From Bacillota bacterium (GTDB lineage: Bacteria > Bacillota > Negativicutes > CTSoil-072), in the NCBI GenBank assembly GCA_017889545.1, contig JAGFZV010000003.1, positions 165,140 to 229,139 of the forward strand: 64,000 bases of DNA, written 5' to 3'. The translations under genes were made by a program, and so were the position numbers. Of the stretch, positions 26,832 to 35,691 are shown in pieces (positions within the stretch are counted from its first letter, which is position 1; each line of letters begins with the position of its first letter). Below the pieces are notes generated by a model. It was not told the origin of the DNA, ran no database searches, and saw only the letters and a program-made list of their open reading frames with translations.

Positions 26832-27938
26832 TTAAATACAGATTAAAACCAATCCGCTGACAATAGCAGCGACAATGCCATTGGCGGCATGAATACTGTT
26901 TGCATAGCAGGTCATGCTATTCCCATGATTTTCCTCACACGCCACATCCGCAAAAATATTGGCTGAAGACGGTAGAAAAAACGAAACCCCGCAGGCGCCA
27001 AGCATTGGATTAATTTTTTTTGTTAAAGCAATATTGATTATTTTAATAAACAGCACTCCGCAGGCGACATCCAATAAGATGGCCAATAAACTAAACCCGG
27101 TCAGCACTGCAACTTCAGGCGTCAGGAAAGTATCAGCGCTCATTGTGGCGCCAATGAAAAAACCCATGATTCCTGTTAGCCATTTAGCCACGTCGGTTTC
27201 AGCAAGCGTTTCAGGGCATTTCAATAAAACACATTCCCGCAGGAGATTGCCAAACATCAACAAGCCGATCATCGTAGCCGCAAAGGGGGCAACCAATCCC
27301 ACCGCCAGCGTGATCACAAGCGGAAATAAAATTTTTGCTCTTTCCGAAACAGGTCGATGCATTCTTGCTTCATCCATACGAATACACCGGTCTTTTTTAC
27401 TGGTCAAAAGTTTAATCAGGGGCGGTTGAAGCATCGGCTGCAATAGCGGATGCACATAGGCGATCAGTGCAATCGGTCCCAACAACCCGATGGCAAACTG
27501 TGTCGCAACATATATTGCGGCAGGTCCATGAACAGCACCAAGAATGCTGACAGCAGCCGCCTGTTTCATCGTAAAGCCCCAGGCAGCAGCTGCTGACAAT
27601 ACAACAAAAAAACCGAACTGCGCCGGTATGCTATAGAAAAGAGAACCAGGCCACCGTATAAGATAGGAAAAATCGCTCATTGCGCCAATCACGACAAGAA
27701 GTGCCAACGGGAGCAATTCCAGAAAAATGCCGCTCCTCAGCAAAAAAGTAATCGGACTGCCTTCAATGGCGATCGGCGTAAAAGGAATATTGGCCAAAAT
27801 CGTTCCAAAGCCAAGAGATACCAAAAAAGACGATGAAACTTTATTTTTGACAGCGAGCCAAATCAAAAAAAATCCGATCAGAAACATCGTTATATTCCCG
27901 CCGGTTAAACCCATTACTCCGCTAAAAAGATGATCCAT
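26832..27938 (-). CDS. Divergent sodium-translocating decarboxylase beta-subunit homologue (MmdB/OadB family)
   Basis: About 368 residues with 9-10 membrane helices. It aligns with OadB/MmdB along its length (GAMSDFSYLI, LQPPLIKLLTS, SERAKILFPLV, INPMLGACGVS). However, the GADGPT motif reads GAVHGPA, putting His137 where OadB has the essential Asp203. His163 stands where OadB has Tyr229, and the Arg389 equivalent after GVS is not Arg. The Asn, Gly and Ser of NPxxG...GVS remain. The ATG at 27938 is chosen for its N-terminus and upstream GGGGGA. Coupling of decarboxylation to Na+ export is doubtful for this protein. Confidence 0.78.
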   Translation of the reverse strand: MDHLFSGVMGLTGGNITMFLIGFFLIWLAVKNKVSSSFLVSLGFGTILANIPFTPIAIEGSPITFLLRSGIFLELLPLALLVVIGAMSDFSYLIRWPGSLFYSIPAQFGFFVVLSAAAAWGFTMKQAAAVSILGAVHGPAAIYVATQFAIGLLGPIALIAYVHPLLQPMLQPPLIKLLTSKKDRCIRMDEARMHRPVSERAKILFPLVITLAVGLVAPFAATMIGLLMFGNLLRECVLLKCPETLAETDVAKWLTGIMGFFIGATMSADTFLTPEVAVLTGFSLLAILLDVACGVLFIKIINIALTKKINPMLGACGVSFFLPSSANIFADVACEENHGNSMTCYANSIHAANGIVAAIVSGLVLICI

Positions 27939-27980
27939 GATCCTATCCCCCATAAAATAGCGGTACATAGAAGAAAACAT

Positions 27981-28011
27981 ACCGCACGGTTGTATTCTGC
28001 AACCGTGCGGT
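27981..28011 (-). terminator. Hairpin between biotin carrier and beta-subunit homologue
   Basis: Perfect 12-base arms (27981-27992 and 28000-28011) with a 7-base loop. On the minus strand it is followed by ATGTTTTCTTC, a short T-rich run. It probably ends or attenuates the mmdA-mmdC transcript before the beta homologue. Confidence 0.75.
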
Positions 28012-28030
28012 AAAGTTGAGAGTATATCTT

Positions 28031-28429
28031 CTAGCCGATTACTGCCAAAACCTCGCCCGGCTTCACATTCTGAGCTGCACTGACTTGGATTGATTTTACC
28101 GTTCCTGCTACCGGTGCAGTGATCTCATTTTGCATTTTCATCGCTTCTAAAATGAGGATGATGTCCCCTTTTTGTACCGCTTGGCCGACTTCCACCATAA
28201 CCTTAATAATTTTTCCCGGCATCGGCGAATTAACCGGCGTTTCACCTTCTGTCACTTGTACCGGAACGGAGACTGGCGGAGCCGAAACGGATACTGCCGG
28301 CACTGGAACAGGAGCAGGTTTTATCACCGGAGCTGTCGGAGCTGCCGCAGCCACTGGCTTACCATCAAAGATTTCTTCTACAGCGACCTCATAATTAACC
28401 CCATTAACAGTTACATTAAATTTTTTCAT
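28031..28429 (-). CDS. mmdC: Biotin carboxyl carrier subunit of methylmalonyl-CoA decarboxylase
   Basis: About 132 residues in three parts: an N-terminal MKKFNVTVNGVNYEV segment, a flexible linker rich in Pro, Ala and Val (about 30-62), and a biotinyl domain with the biotinylated Lys in EAMKMQNEI (near residue 98). It carries the carboxyl group between the carboxyltransferase and the membrane beta subunit. The ATG at 28429 has GGAGG eight bases upstream. It follows the small-subunit gene by 30 bases. Confidence 0.9.
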   Translation of the reverse strand: MKKFNVTVNGVNYEVAVEEIFDGKPVAAAAPTAPVIKPAPVPVPAVSVSAPPVSVPVQVTEGETPVNSPMPGKIIKVMVEVGQAVQKGDIILILEAMKMQNEITAPVAGTVKSIQVSAAQNVKPGEVLAVIG

Positions 28430-28458
28430 ACTACCATCCTCCATCTATATTAACTATT

Positions 28459-28713
28459 TCAGTTCTGTCGCGCATCCATTAATTTCTGACGACCGGTAAC
28501 AGCCCACATATTGCTGGTCTGACGGATCCGGACAGCCAGCTTTTTGGTTCCCATCGTTTCACTTACCGCTGCTATAATCGCTGCCACAATTTCCGGGCGA
28601 ATGCCGGGCGTCTCCATCGCATAGACTGTAGCAGCCGAAATTGCCGCAACTTCTCTATTAACCTCTGCGTAATCTTTTTTGTTCCCGTCAGTCAATGTAC
28701 TAAAGAAACCCAT
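28459..28713 (-). CDS. Small methylmalonyl-CoA decarboxylase subunit (delta/epsilon-like), no membrane helix seen
   Basis: 84 residues beginning MGFFSTLTDGNKKDYAEVN, with an alanine-rich middle and a C-terminus MWAVTGRQKLMDARQ. The tail resembles MmdD/MmdE and OadG tails, which bind the carboxyltransferase. No hydrophobic run long enough for a membrane helix is visible, unlike canonical MmdD, which anchors the complex. It sits between mmdA and mmdC where the delta gene is expected. The assignment rests on position and the C-terminal motif. Confidence 0.6.
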   Translation of the reverse strand: MGFFSTLTDGNKKDYAEVNREVAAISAATVYAMETPGIRPEIVAAIIAAVSETMGTKKLAVRIRQTSNMWAVTGRQKLMDARQN

Positions 28714-28745
28714 TTATGGTTTTCCTCCTTTATCATCCCGGTCAA

Positions 28746-30275
28746 TTATAGCGGAATATTTCCATGTTTTTTCGCCGGCCGCATTTCACGTTTCGTCGCC
28801 AGCATATGCAATGCCGCAATAATCCGCGGACGCGTTTCTTTCGGCTCAATAACCATATCCGCATAGCCGCGCTCTGCAGCGCGATAAGGATTAGCAAAGT
28901 CTTCGATGTACTGCTGAGTCTTGGCATCTTTCTCAGGATCGCCACGGAAGATGATGTTGGCTGCTCCGGCCGGTCCCATAACTGCAATCTCAGCTGTTGG
29001 CCAAGCCATCACTTGATCAGCACCCAAATGTTGAGAACACATGGCAATATACGCGCCACCATACGCTTTCCGCGTGATTACTGTAATTTTGGGCACGGTT
29101 GCTTCCGAATAGGCATACAGCATTTTTGCTCCATGCCGTATAATACCGCCATATTCCTGGTCCGCTCCCGGCAAAAAGCCCGGTACATCAACCAAACTAA
29201 GCAGCGGAATATTAAATGCATCGCAGAAACGGATAAACCGGGCCGCTTTGTCTGATGAATTGATGTCAAGCACTCCGGCCAGCATCGCCGGCTGATTGGC
29301 AATAATGCCCACTGTTTGACCGTCAAACCGGGCAAATCCGATAATCATGCTCATTCCAAAATGCTGCTGCACTTCATAGAATTCGCCATTGTCCGCAATC
29401 GCCGCAATAATTTGTTTCATGTCATAGGGACGATTTGGATTATCAGGCATCAACTCGTTGAGACTCTCCTCCATGCGGTTGGGGTCATCGCTTGTTGGCA
29501 TAACCGGCGGTTCTTCCATGTTGTTGTTTGGTAAGAAGCTCAGCAAATATCGGACTTGCCGGAGACAATCCTCATCGTTTTCGGCAGCAAAATGCGCCAC
29601 GCCGGAAATACTGTTGTGGGTCATGGCTCCGCCCAATTGCTCTTGTGTTATTTCTTCGCCGGTAACTGCTTTGATCACTTCAGGACCGGTAATATACATC
29701 TGTCCAGTATTTTTTACCATATAGATAAAATCAGTGATTGCCGGGGAATAAACAGCCCCTCCTGCGCATGGTCCCATGATGACAGAAATTTGCGGAATGA
29801 CACCGGAAGCCATCGTATTACGGAAAAATATATTCCCAAACCCAAACAGAGAATCAATCCCTTCCTGAATTCTCGCTCCACCGGAATCATTCATGCAAAT
29901 GATCGGAGCGCCCATTTTGAGCGCTAAATCCTGCACTTTCACAATTTTCGCAGCATGCATTTCTCCGAGCGATCCGCCCACCACAGTAAAATCTTGAGCG
30001 GCTACGTAGACGAGTCTGCCTTCGACAGTGCCCCAGCCAGTCACCACTCCGTCGCCTGGCGGCTGTTGTTTTTCCATGCCGAAATTCGTACAACGATGAG
30101 TAACCAGTTGATCCAATTCTACAAAGGTGCCCGGATCAAGGAATTTTTCTATTCGTTCCCTTGCCGTCATTTTCCCTTTTTGGTGCTGTTGTGCAATTCG
30201 TTTGGACCCGCCGCCCGCTTTGGCGGTTTCCTGTTTTTTCTTAAGATCTTCCAATTTCTGCAATACAACCGACAT
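28746..30275 (-). CDS. mmdA: Methylmalonyl-CoA decarboxylase alpha subunit (carboxyltransferase)
   Basis: About 509 residues, carboxyltransferase family shared with propionyl-CoA carboxylase beta. N-half features include KGKMTARERIEKFLDPGTF near 38 and GGARIQEGIDSLFGFGNIF near 128; the C-half has VPGFLPGADQEYGGIIRHG near 380 and RKAYGGAYIAMCSQHLGAD near 418. It moves the carboxyl group of (S)-methylmalonyl-CoA to biotin on MmdC. The ATG at 30275 has GGAGG six bases upstream. First gene of its operon, 137 bases after rex. Confidence 0.92.
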   Translation of the reverse strand: MSVVLQKLEDLKKKQETAKAGGGSKRIAQQHQKGKMTARERIEKFLDPGTFVELDQLVTHRCTNFGMEKQQPPGDGVVTGWGTVEGRLVYVAAQDFTVVGGSLGEMHAAKIVKVQDLALKMGAPIICMNDSGGARIQEGIDSLFGFGNIFFRNTMASGVIPQISVIMGPCAGGAVYSPAITDFIYMVKNTGQMYITGPEVIKAVTGEEITQEQLGGAMTHNSISGVAHFAAENDEDCLRQVRYLLSFLPNNNMEEPPVMPTSDDPNRMEESLNELMPDNPNRPYDMKQIIAAIADNGEFYEVQQHFGMSMIIGFARFDGQTVGIIANQPAMLAGVLDINSSDKAARFIRFCDAFNIPLLSLVDVPGFLPGADQEYGGIIRHGAKMLYAYSEATVPKITVITRKAYGGAYIAMCSQHLGADQVMAWPTAEIAVMGPAGAANIIFRGDPEKDAKTQQYIEDFANPYRAAERGYADMVIEPKETRPRIIAALHMLATKREMRPAKKHGNIPL

Positions 30276-30311
30276 ATCGCACCTCCACAAAATTCAAAAT
30301 TACTATTCTAT

Positions 30312-30354
30312 AAAAAGGCCCAAGATTGCTTTCCTTAAGAAAACAACCCAGGGC
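30312..30354 (-). terminator. Rho-independent terminator after rex
   Basis: A long, mostly paired stem (30318-30354) starting GCCCTGGGTTG on the minus strand and closing with GGGC is followed by CTTTTTATAG. It lies about 60 bases past the rex stop, before the mmdA start. Confidence 0.75.
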
Positions 30355-30411
30355 GTAACCTTCGCTGGCAAACCTTTTTGCTTCACAAAAGATGTAACCG
30401 ATGTTTTTCGC

Positions 30412-31053
30412 TTATTTTTCCGGTAGTTGGCGGGTCAGGTAATAAGAAACGCTGCTTAATCCCATCGATAAATCTTCATTGACCAAACAAGTCCCTTCCG
30501 GAACATGCACCTTAATCGTCGCAAAATTCCATATTCCTTTTATCCCTGCAGCAGTCAACCGGTCAACAACCGCTTGCGCCTGACTGTTCGGTACGGTAAT
30601 CACGCCAATATGAATGTGTCTTTCTTTAATTACAGCCTCTAAGTTGTCAAAGTGGTCCACCACAATGTCTTTAATCTGACGCCCTACAATATGCGGCGCA
30701 ATATCGAAAATAGCCTGGAGATTGCATCCCAAGCCTTCAAAATTGATATAATTCGCCAGTGCCCAACCTAAGTGGCCGACACCTACAATTGCAATATTCC
30801 AATTACGATGAAGTCCCAGAATTTCACCGACATTGCGAAGCAATTCCCTCACGAAATATCCTACGCCTTTTTTCCCAAATTCGCCAAACGATGCAAAATC
30901 TTTGCGTATCTGTTCAGGCGTGATTCCAATCCGCCGGCCTAATTCCTCTGATGAGATAATTATTACGCCCTCTTCCTCTACCTGCTTAAGGGTGCGAAAG
31001 TATAGCGGAAGACGATCAATCGTTGCCTTCGATATAACGATATTATCCTTCAA
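30412..31053 (-). CDS. rex: Redox-sensing transcriptional repressor Rex
   Basis: 213 residues: an N-terminal winged helix (about 1-80; SSEELGRRIGITPEQIRKDF) and a Rossmann domain with IVGVGHLGWALANY near 93, followed by the C-terminal swap helix. Rex binds DNA when NADH/NAD+ is low and releases it when NADH rises, derepressing fermentation genes. It lies just after the hydrogenase operon, whose promoter region (39565-39621) contains two Rex-like boxes, so H2 metabolism is its likely local target. I see no clear Rex box before rex itself. Confidence 0.95.
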   Translation of the reverse strand: MKDNIVISKATIDRLPLYFRTLKQVEEEGVIIISSEELGRRIGITPEQIRKDFASFGEFGKKGVGYFVRELLRNVGEILGLHRNWNIAIVGVGHLGWALANYINFEGLGCNLQAIFDIAPHIVGRQIKDIVVDHFDNLEAVIKERHIHIGVITVPNSQAQAVVDRLTAAGIKGIWNFATIKVHVPEGTCLVNEDLSMGLSSVSYYLTRQLPEK

Positions 31054-31144
31054 ACCGATAATCCTCCTCCATAAGTAATCATCGTACTAATATTCTTACT
31101 GCCGGGGTTGAAATCCTGCAACGCCGGATAAAAAAGTTGTTTGG

Positions 31145-31185
31145 CATAGGAAAAAGACCCGGCTAAGCCGGGTCTTTTTCCTATG
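31145..31185. terminator. Terminator after hydA, T-tract on both strands
   Basis: A near-perfect palindrome: AGGAAAAAGACCCGGC, loop TAA, GCCGGGTCTTTTTCCT. The strong stem with a T-run works in both directions. It lies 17 bases past the hydA stop and separates the operon from rex. Confidence 0.88.
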
Positions 31186-31201
31186 TCTTTTCGTTTTTCG
31201 A

Positions 31202-32926
31202 CTAAATACGGTTCTGCGGATGATAATGTGTATGCAGCAAGTGGTGGGATTTTTCCCCCAATGGTTTAATCAGCCAGGTGTCATACAATTCTTTAACAGC
31301 CGGATTGTCATGTGATTTACGCAATGCGGAACCCTGATCGCATTCGTAAATCGCGTCTATCCGTTTTTGCCGGAAGCCTTCACACGTGGAAATCGGCTGA
31401 CCGCCGCCGCCGATACATCCGCCGGGGCAAGCCATGACTTCAATGAAGTGATAATCGGCTTCGCCGGCTTTAATTTTCTCCAACATGATGCGAGCATTGG
31501 CCAAGGTGTGGGCAACAGCCACTTTCACCTTCAAATCACCAACCGGAATAACTGCTTCTTTAATACCGGTCAACCCACGAACGCTTGTAAATTCAATGGA
31601 AGGTAATTCCTTGCCGGTAACCACTTCAGCCACTGTACGCAGAGCAGCTTCCATAACGCCGCCGGTTGCACCGAAAATGACGCCGGCGCCGGTTGCAATA
31701 CCCAGGGGAGCGTCATATTCTTCTTTTTCAATACCGTCAAAGTCAATACCGGCTTCCCGGATCATCCGGCCCAGTTCACGGGTAGTCAGAACATAATCGA
31801 CATCCTGATAGCCGCTGGATTTCATCTCTTCCCGGACTGCTTCCGCTTTTTTCGCGGTACAAGGCATAATGGATACGGAAACAATATCTTTCGCATCAAT
31901 GCCGGCTTTTTCGGCATAATAGGTTTTGACCAACGCGCCGAACATTTGCTGCGGCGATTTGGCAGTTGACAAGTGAGGCAGGAGTTCCGGATATTTCAAT
32001 TCAATGAAATTGACCCAGCCGGGGCTGCAGGAAGTAATCATCGGCAATACGCCGCCGTGTTGCAATCGCTCCAGAAATTCATTTCCCTCTTCCAAAATCG
32101 TCAAATCGGCAGTAAAGTCTGTATCGAATACGCGATCAAAGCCGAGATGTCTGAGCGCAGCAACCATCTTACCGGTAACAATGCTGCCCGGCTTCATTCC
32201 AAGAGCTTCGCCCAACGCTACGCGGGTAGCCGGCGCTGTTTGCACAACAACATGCTTCGTCGGATCGCTCAATGCTTTCCACACTGCCGCCGTATCGTCT
32301 TTTTCGACAATGGCGCCAGTCGGGCAGACACTAGAGCATTGACCGCAGAACGTGCAGGCGACTTCATGCAGCCCTTGGCCGAAAGCCGGAACAACAGTCG
32401 TATCAAAGCCCCGGTTGGCAAAGCTGTACACATGTACTCCTTGAACTTCACTGCAGGCACGAATACAGCGTCCGCACAAAATACATTTGTTTTGGTCGCG
32501 GACCAGGGAAGGATTGCCGGCATCCAGAGGATGGTTTTTCTTGGCGCCTTGATAGGGAATTTCGCGAATGCCAAGGTCGCTTGCCATGGTTTGCAGTTCG
32601 CAATTTAAGTTGCGCTGGCAGGACAAGCACTCCTGCGGATGGTTGGCCAGCAGCAGTTCCACCACTGTCTTGCGGGCTTCGCGCACATCCGGCGTATTGG
32701 TTTTGACTTCCATTCCTTCATTGACAGGATAAATACAGGAAGCGACCAAACTGCGTGCTCCTTTAACTTCCACAACACAAACCCGGCAAGCGCCTTCCGG
32801 TCTGAGTTCTGGATGATAGCACAGTGTAGGTATATTTACGCCCACAGAGCGGGCTGCTTCTAATACGGTTGATGTTTTTGGCACTTGTACTTGTTGTCCG
32901 TCGATCGTTATTGTAACCATTTCCAT
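31202..32926 (-). CDS. hydA: [FeFe] hydrogenase catalytic subunit HydA of the NAD-linked trimeric type
   Basis: About 574 residues: an N-terminal [2Fe-2S] domain (CYHPELRPEGACRVC near 35), a His-Cys3 [4Fe-4S] motif (HPQECLSCQRNLNC near 97), two [4Fe-4S] motifs (CILCGRCIRACSE, CTFCGQCSSVCPTGA) and the H-cluster domain. H-cluster motifs are TSCSPGW near 300, MPCTAKKAE near 355 and EVMACPGGCIGGGGQ near 480. The first differs from the textbook TSCCPGW by Ser for Cys. The ATG at 32926 has AAGGAGAG upstream. Last gene of the hyd operon; works with HydB and HydC. Confidence 0.94.
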   Translation of the reverse strand: MEMVTITIDGQQVQVPKTSTVLEAARSVGVNIPTLCYHPELRPEGACRVCVVEVKGARSLVASCIYPVNEGMEVKTNTPDVREARKTVVELLLANHPQECLSCQRNLNCELQTMASDLGIREIPYQGAKKNHPLDAGNPSLVRDQNKCILCGRCIRACSEVQGVHVYSFANRGFDTTVVPAFGQGLHEVACTFCGQCSSVCPTGAIVEKDDTAAVWKALSDPTKHVVVQTAPATRVALGEALGMKPGSIVTGKMVAALRHLGFDRVFDTDFTADLTILEEGNEFLERLQHGGVLPMITSCSPGWVNFIELKYPELLPHLSTAKSPQQMFGALVKTYYAEKAGIDAKDIVSVSIMPCTAKKAEAVREEMKSSGYQDVDYVLTTRELGRMIREAGIDFDGIEKEEYDAPLGIATGAGVIFGATGGVMEAALRTVAEVVTGKELPSIEFTSVRGLTGIKEAVIPVGDLKVKVAVAHTLANARIMLEKIKAGEADYHFIEVMACPGGCIGGGGQPISTCEGFRQKRIDAIYECDQGSALRKSHDNPAVKELYDTWLIKPLGEKSHHLLHTHYHPQNRI

Positions 32927-32952
32927 ACTTTCACTCTCCTTCTTTGAGAAAA

Positions 32953-34743
32953 TTAACCTTTCGTAATTGCTTTGAATGGACACTTCGCCATACAAGCGCC
33001 GCATTTAATGCATACGGCCTGATCAATTACGTGCAGACCTTTTACTTCGCCGCTAATCGCTTCCACCGGGCAGACCTTCTTACATAAGCCGCAGCCTTTG
33101 CAAGCTTCCGTGATGTTATAGGCGGCGAGTTTCGCACAAGCGCCGGCCGGGCAGCGTTTTTCCTTGATATGTGCTTCATATTCATGGCGGAAATATCGCA
33201 GCGTGCTGAGTACCGGATTCGGAGCCGTTTGACCCAATCCGCACAAAGCTGTCGCTTTAATGTTCTTCGCCAGTTTTTCTAGTTTCTCGATGTCGCCTTC
33301 CTGGCCTTGCCCTTCGGTAATCCGGGTCAGGATTTCCAGCATCCGCTTCGTGCCTTCACGGCATGGAGTGCATTTTCCGCAGGATTCAGATTGAGTGAAG
33401 TTCAGGAAGAACTTGGCCACGTCAACCATACAGGTAGTTTCGTCCATAACAACCAAGCCGCCGGAGCCCATCATGGCACCCGCTTGAATCAAGGAGTCAT
33501 AATCGACCGACAAATCCAGCATTTCTTCCGGCAAACAACCGCCGGACGGACCGCCGATTTGTACGGCTTTGAATTTCTTGCCATTTTGGATGCCGCCGCC
33601 AATATCGTAAATAATTTCGCGCATCGTGATGCCCATGGGAACTTCTGCCAAACCGGTATGATTAATCCGGCCGGTTAACGCAAACACTTTGGTTCCTTTG
33701 CTCTTTTCGGTACCAATGCTGGCGTACCAGTCGCCGCCTTTATTAATGATTTGCGGGATATTGGCAAAGGTTTCTACGTTATTGATATTGGTCGGTTTGC
33801 CCCACAAGCCGGAGATGGCCGGGAACGGAGGACGCGAGCGCGGCATACCGCGTTTGCCTTCGATGGATTGCAGCAAAGCGGTTTCTTCGCCGCACACAAA
33901 GGCGCCGGCGCCTTCTTTGATCTTGATGTGGAAGTTAAAGCCGCTGCCAAAAATATTGTCGCCCAACAGGCCCATTTCTTCCGCCTGCTGGATCGCCACT
34001 TTCAGACGTTTGATCGCCAGCGGATATTCCGCCCGCACATAGATATAGCCTTCGTCGGCGCCGATTGCATAACCGCAAACCGCCATGCCCTCGATAACCC
34101 GATGCGGGTCGCCTTCTAACACGCTGCGGTCCATGAATGCACCAGGGTCGCCTTCGTCCGCGTTACAGACGACATATTTTTTCGTGCCTTGCGCATTGCG
34201 GGTAAAGCCCCATTTCATACCGGTAGGGAATCCGCCGCCCCCACGACCGCGCAGGCCGGATTTTTTCACTTCATCAACAACGCTCTCAGGAGTCATTTCG
34301 GTCAAGACTTTGCCCAGCGCGGCATAACCGCCTTCGGCAACATACTCTTCAATGATTTCCGGATTAATGTGTCCGCAATTGGCCAGCACCATCCGCATTT
34401 GTTTCTTATAGAACGAAATATCGCTGTAATTCGGAACTTTCTCCAGTGTCATCGGCTCTTTGTACAACAATCGTTCCACAATCCGCCCTTTGAACAAGTG
34501 CGTCTCGACAATATCCTTTACGTCCTCTTCCTGTACCCGGACGTAGAACACTCCTTCCGGGTAAACAATAACCAACGGTCCCATTTCACAAAAACCATGA
34601 CAGCCGGTTTCAACTACTTTTATCTCTTTATCAAGGCCTTTTTGCGCTAATTGTTCCCGAAAGGCCGCTTCCACTTTTTTGGCACCGGACGAAACGCATC
34701 CAGTACCGGCGCAAATCAGCACATGAGCTCTTATGTGATCCAT
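32953..34743 (-). CDS. hydB: Hydrogenase diaphorase subunit HydB (NuoF-like)
   Basis: 596 residues: an N-terminal thioredoxin-like [2Fe-2S] domain (about 5-100; GTGCVSSGAKKVEAAF), the FMN/NADH module with GLRGRGGGGFPTGMKW near 170 and GAGAFVCGEETALLQSIEG near 285, a [4Fe-4S] site SCGKCTPCREGT near 455, and two C-terminal ferredoxin motifs (CKGCGLCKKVCPVEA, CIKCGACMAKCP). In bifurcating hydrogenases this subunit exchanges electrons with NAD(P)(H) and ferredoxin. An AGGAGG site precedes the ATG. 26 bases upstream of hydA. Confidence 0.95.
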   Translation of the reverse strand: MDHIRAHVLICAGTGCVSSGAKKVEAAFREQLAQKGLDKEIKVVETGCHGFCEMGPLVIVYPEGVFYVRVQEEDVKDIVETHLFKGRIVERLLYKEPMTLEKVPNYSDISFYKKQMRMVLANCGHINPEIIEEYVAEGGYAALGKVLTEMTPESVVDEVKKSGLRGRGGGGFPTGMKWGFTRNAQGTKKYVVCNADEGDPGAFMDRSVLEGDPHRVIEGMAVCGYAIGADEGYIYVRAEYPLAIKRLKVAIQQAEEMGLLGDNIFGSGFNFHIKIKEGAGAFVCGEETALLQSIEGKRGMPRSRPPFPAISGLWGKPTNINNVETFANIPQIINKGGDWYASIGTEKSKGTKVFALTGRINHTGLAEVPMGITMREIIYDIGGGIQNGKKFKAVQIGGPSGGCLPEEMLDLSVDYDSLIQAGAMMGSGGLVVMDETTCMVDVAKFFLNFTQSESCGKCTPCREGTKRMLEILTRITEGQGQEGDIEKLEKLAKNIKATALCGLGQTAPNPVLSTLRYFRHEYEAHIKEKRCPAGACAKLAAYNITEACKGCGLCKKVCPVEAISGEVKGLHVIDQAVCIKCGACMAKCPFKAITKG

Positions 34744-34770
34744 TTTCTTCCCTCCTGTTTGTCGCCTGAA

Positions 34771-35136
34771 TTATTCTACGATTTTACCAACTACCAGTTC
34801 TTCAACGATACGACCATTCACTACGTGTTCTGCAATAATCTTGGAAACATCGGCAGGCGTTACTCTGCCATATGTCACGCGCGGCTCATTGGGACGAACA
34901 ACGTCCAGCAATACTTCTCGCTCGCACATGCCGATGCAGCCGGTTTGGCAAACTTTAACGTCTTCTAATTTGCGCTTCGCAATTTCTTCTAAAACAGCGC
35001 TCATAACGGCGCGCGCGCCTGCTGCAATCCCACAGGTTCCCATACCAACGATTATTTCCGTACCTCCGGAATGGCGCAAACGATTTTGCGATTGCAACTG
35101 TTCGCGCATCCGCTTCAAGTCTTCAACTGTTTTCAT
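34771..35136 (-). CDS. Small thioredoxin-like [2Fe-2S] ferredoxin
   Basis: About 121 residues. A thioredoxin-like [2Fe-2S] fold is suggested by GMGTCGIAAGARAVMSA (near 30) and VCQTGCIGMCEREVLLDVV (near 65-83), giving four Cys. It is similar to the NuoE C-domain and the HydB N-domain. Proteins like this accompany trimeric [FeFe] hydrogenase clusters and may shuttle electrons among HydB, HydC or the sensory protein. The ATG at 35136 has GGAGG eight bases upstream and overlaps the HATPase stop by 14 bases. Confidence 0.85.
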   Translation of the reverse strand: MKTVEDLKRMREQLQSQNRLRHSGGTEIIVGMGTCGIAAGARAVMSAVLEEIAKRKLEDVKVCQTGCIGMCEREVLLDVVRPNEPRVTYGRVTPADVSKIIAEHVVNGRIVEELVVGKIVE

Positions 35137-35686
35137 AGGGTACACCTCCATATAGATTTGCAATGTTGCTTCGTAAATATCCATCCAGCCACTCAAGCAC
35201 GTCTGGATGTGTTAACGAAATGTCTCCCAGGATACTCGTTATTTCACTGGTTTGTAAAGAAAACTCCGCATCATTAAAAACATGGGAAAAGCGAAAATCC
35301 AATTTGGAGTTAGCAATGATAATGGACTTTAATGTTTCCACCATATCGCCAAGCGGCGGCCGATCCCAATGACTATGGCGATATCCTGCTTCCACCACAG
35401 TCCCTTCACCGACAACGGAATGGATGGTCAGATATCCATCGCACCGTTTCGTTGACATTTCAATCAAGGGAAGTCCCAATCCGACTCTGCGCGTTGTCCT
35501 TGTCGTAACAAACGGATCTGTCACCTGACTGCGCATGGCTGGATCCATCCCTCGACCATTATCGCTAACGCGGATGATCAGCTTATCAACACGGGTGTCT
35601 TCAATGATCTCCAAGATCACAGTCGTAGCACCGGCTTCGATAGAATTTTGTATTAAATCTAAAATATGTAAAGATAGTTCACGCAT
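35123..35686 (-). CDS. HATPase-fold ATP-binding protein of the hydrogenase operon
   Basis: 187 residues with a GHKL/HATPase_c domain at the N-terminus: LDLIQNSIEAGATTV (N box, residues 9-23), VSDNGRGMD (G1 box, near 41), and GLGLPLIEM (G2-like, near 70). No phosphoacceptor His domain precedes it, so it is not a full sensor kinase. The C-terminal 90 residues are unassigned. Homologues sit in [FeFe] hydrogenase operons of Clostridia; role unknown. It begins six bases before hydC ends and lacks a strong Shine-Dalgarno, suggesting coupling. Confidence 0.78.
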   Translation of the reverse strand: MRELSLHILDLIQNSIEAGATTVILEIIEDTRVDKLIIRVSDNGRGMDPAMRSQVTDPFVTTRTTRRVGLGLPLIEMSTKRCDGYLTIHSVVGEGTVVEAGYRHSHWDRPPLGDMVETLKSIIIANSKLDFRFSHVFNDAEFSLQTSEITSILGDISLTHPDVLEWLDGYLRSNIANLYGGVPYENS

Positions 35687-35691
35687 CAGAT

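Noticed and set aside
30380..30400. CTTTTGTGAAGCAAAAAG before mmdA, a possible Rex site.
   Set aside because: Only one half (TTGTGAA) fits; the other half lacks TTCACAA.
35123..35686. A sensor histidine kinase in the hydrogenase operon.
   Set aside because: It has only the ATP-binding fold; no dimerisation/phosphoacceptor His domain and no response regulator nearby.
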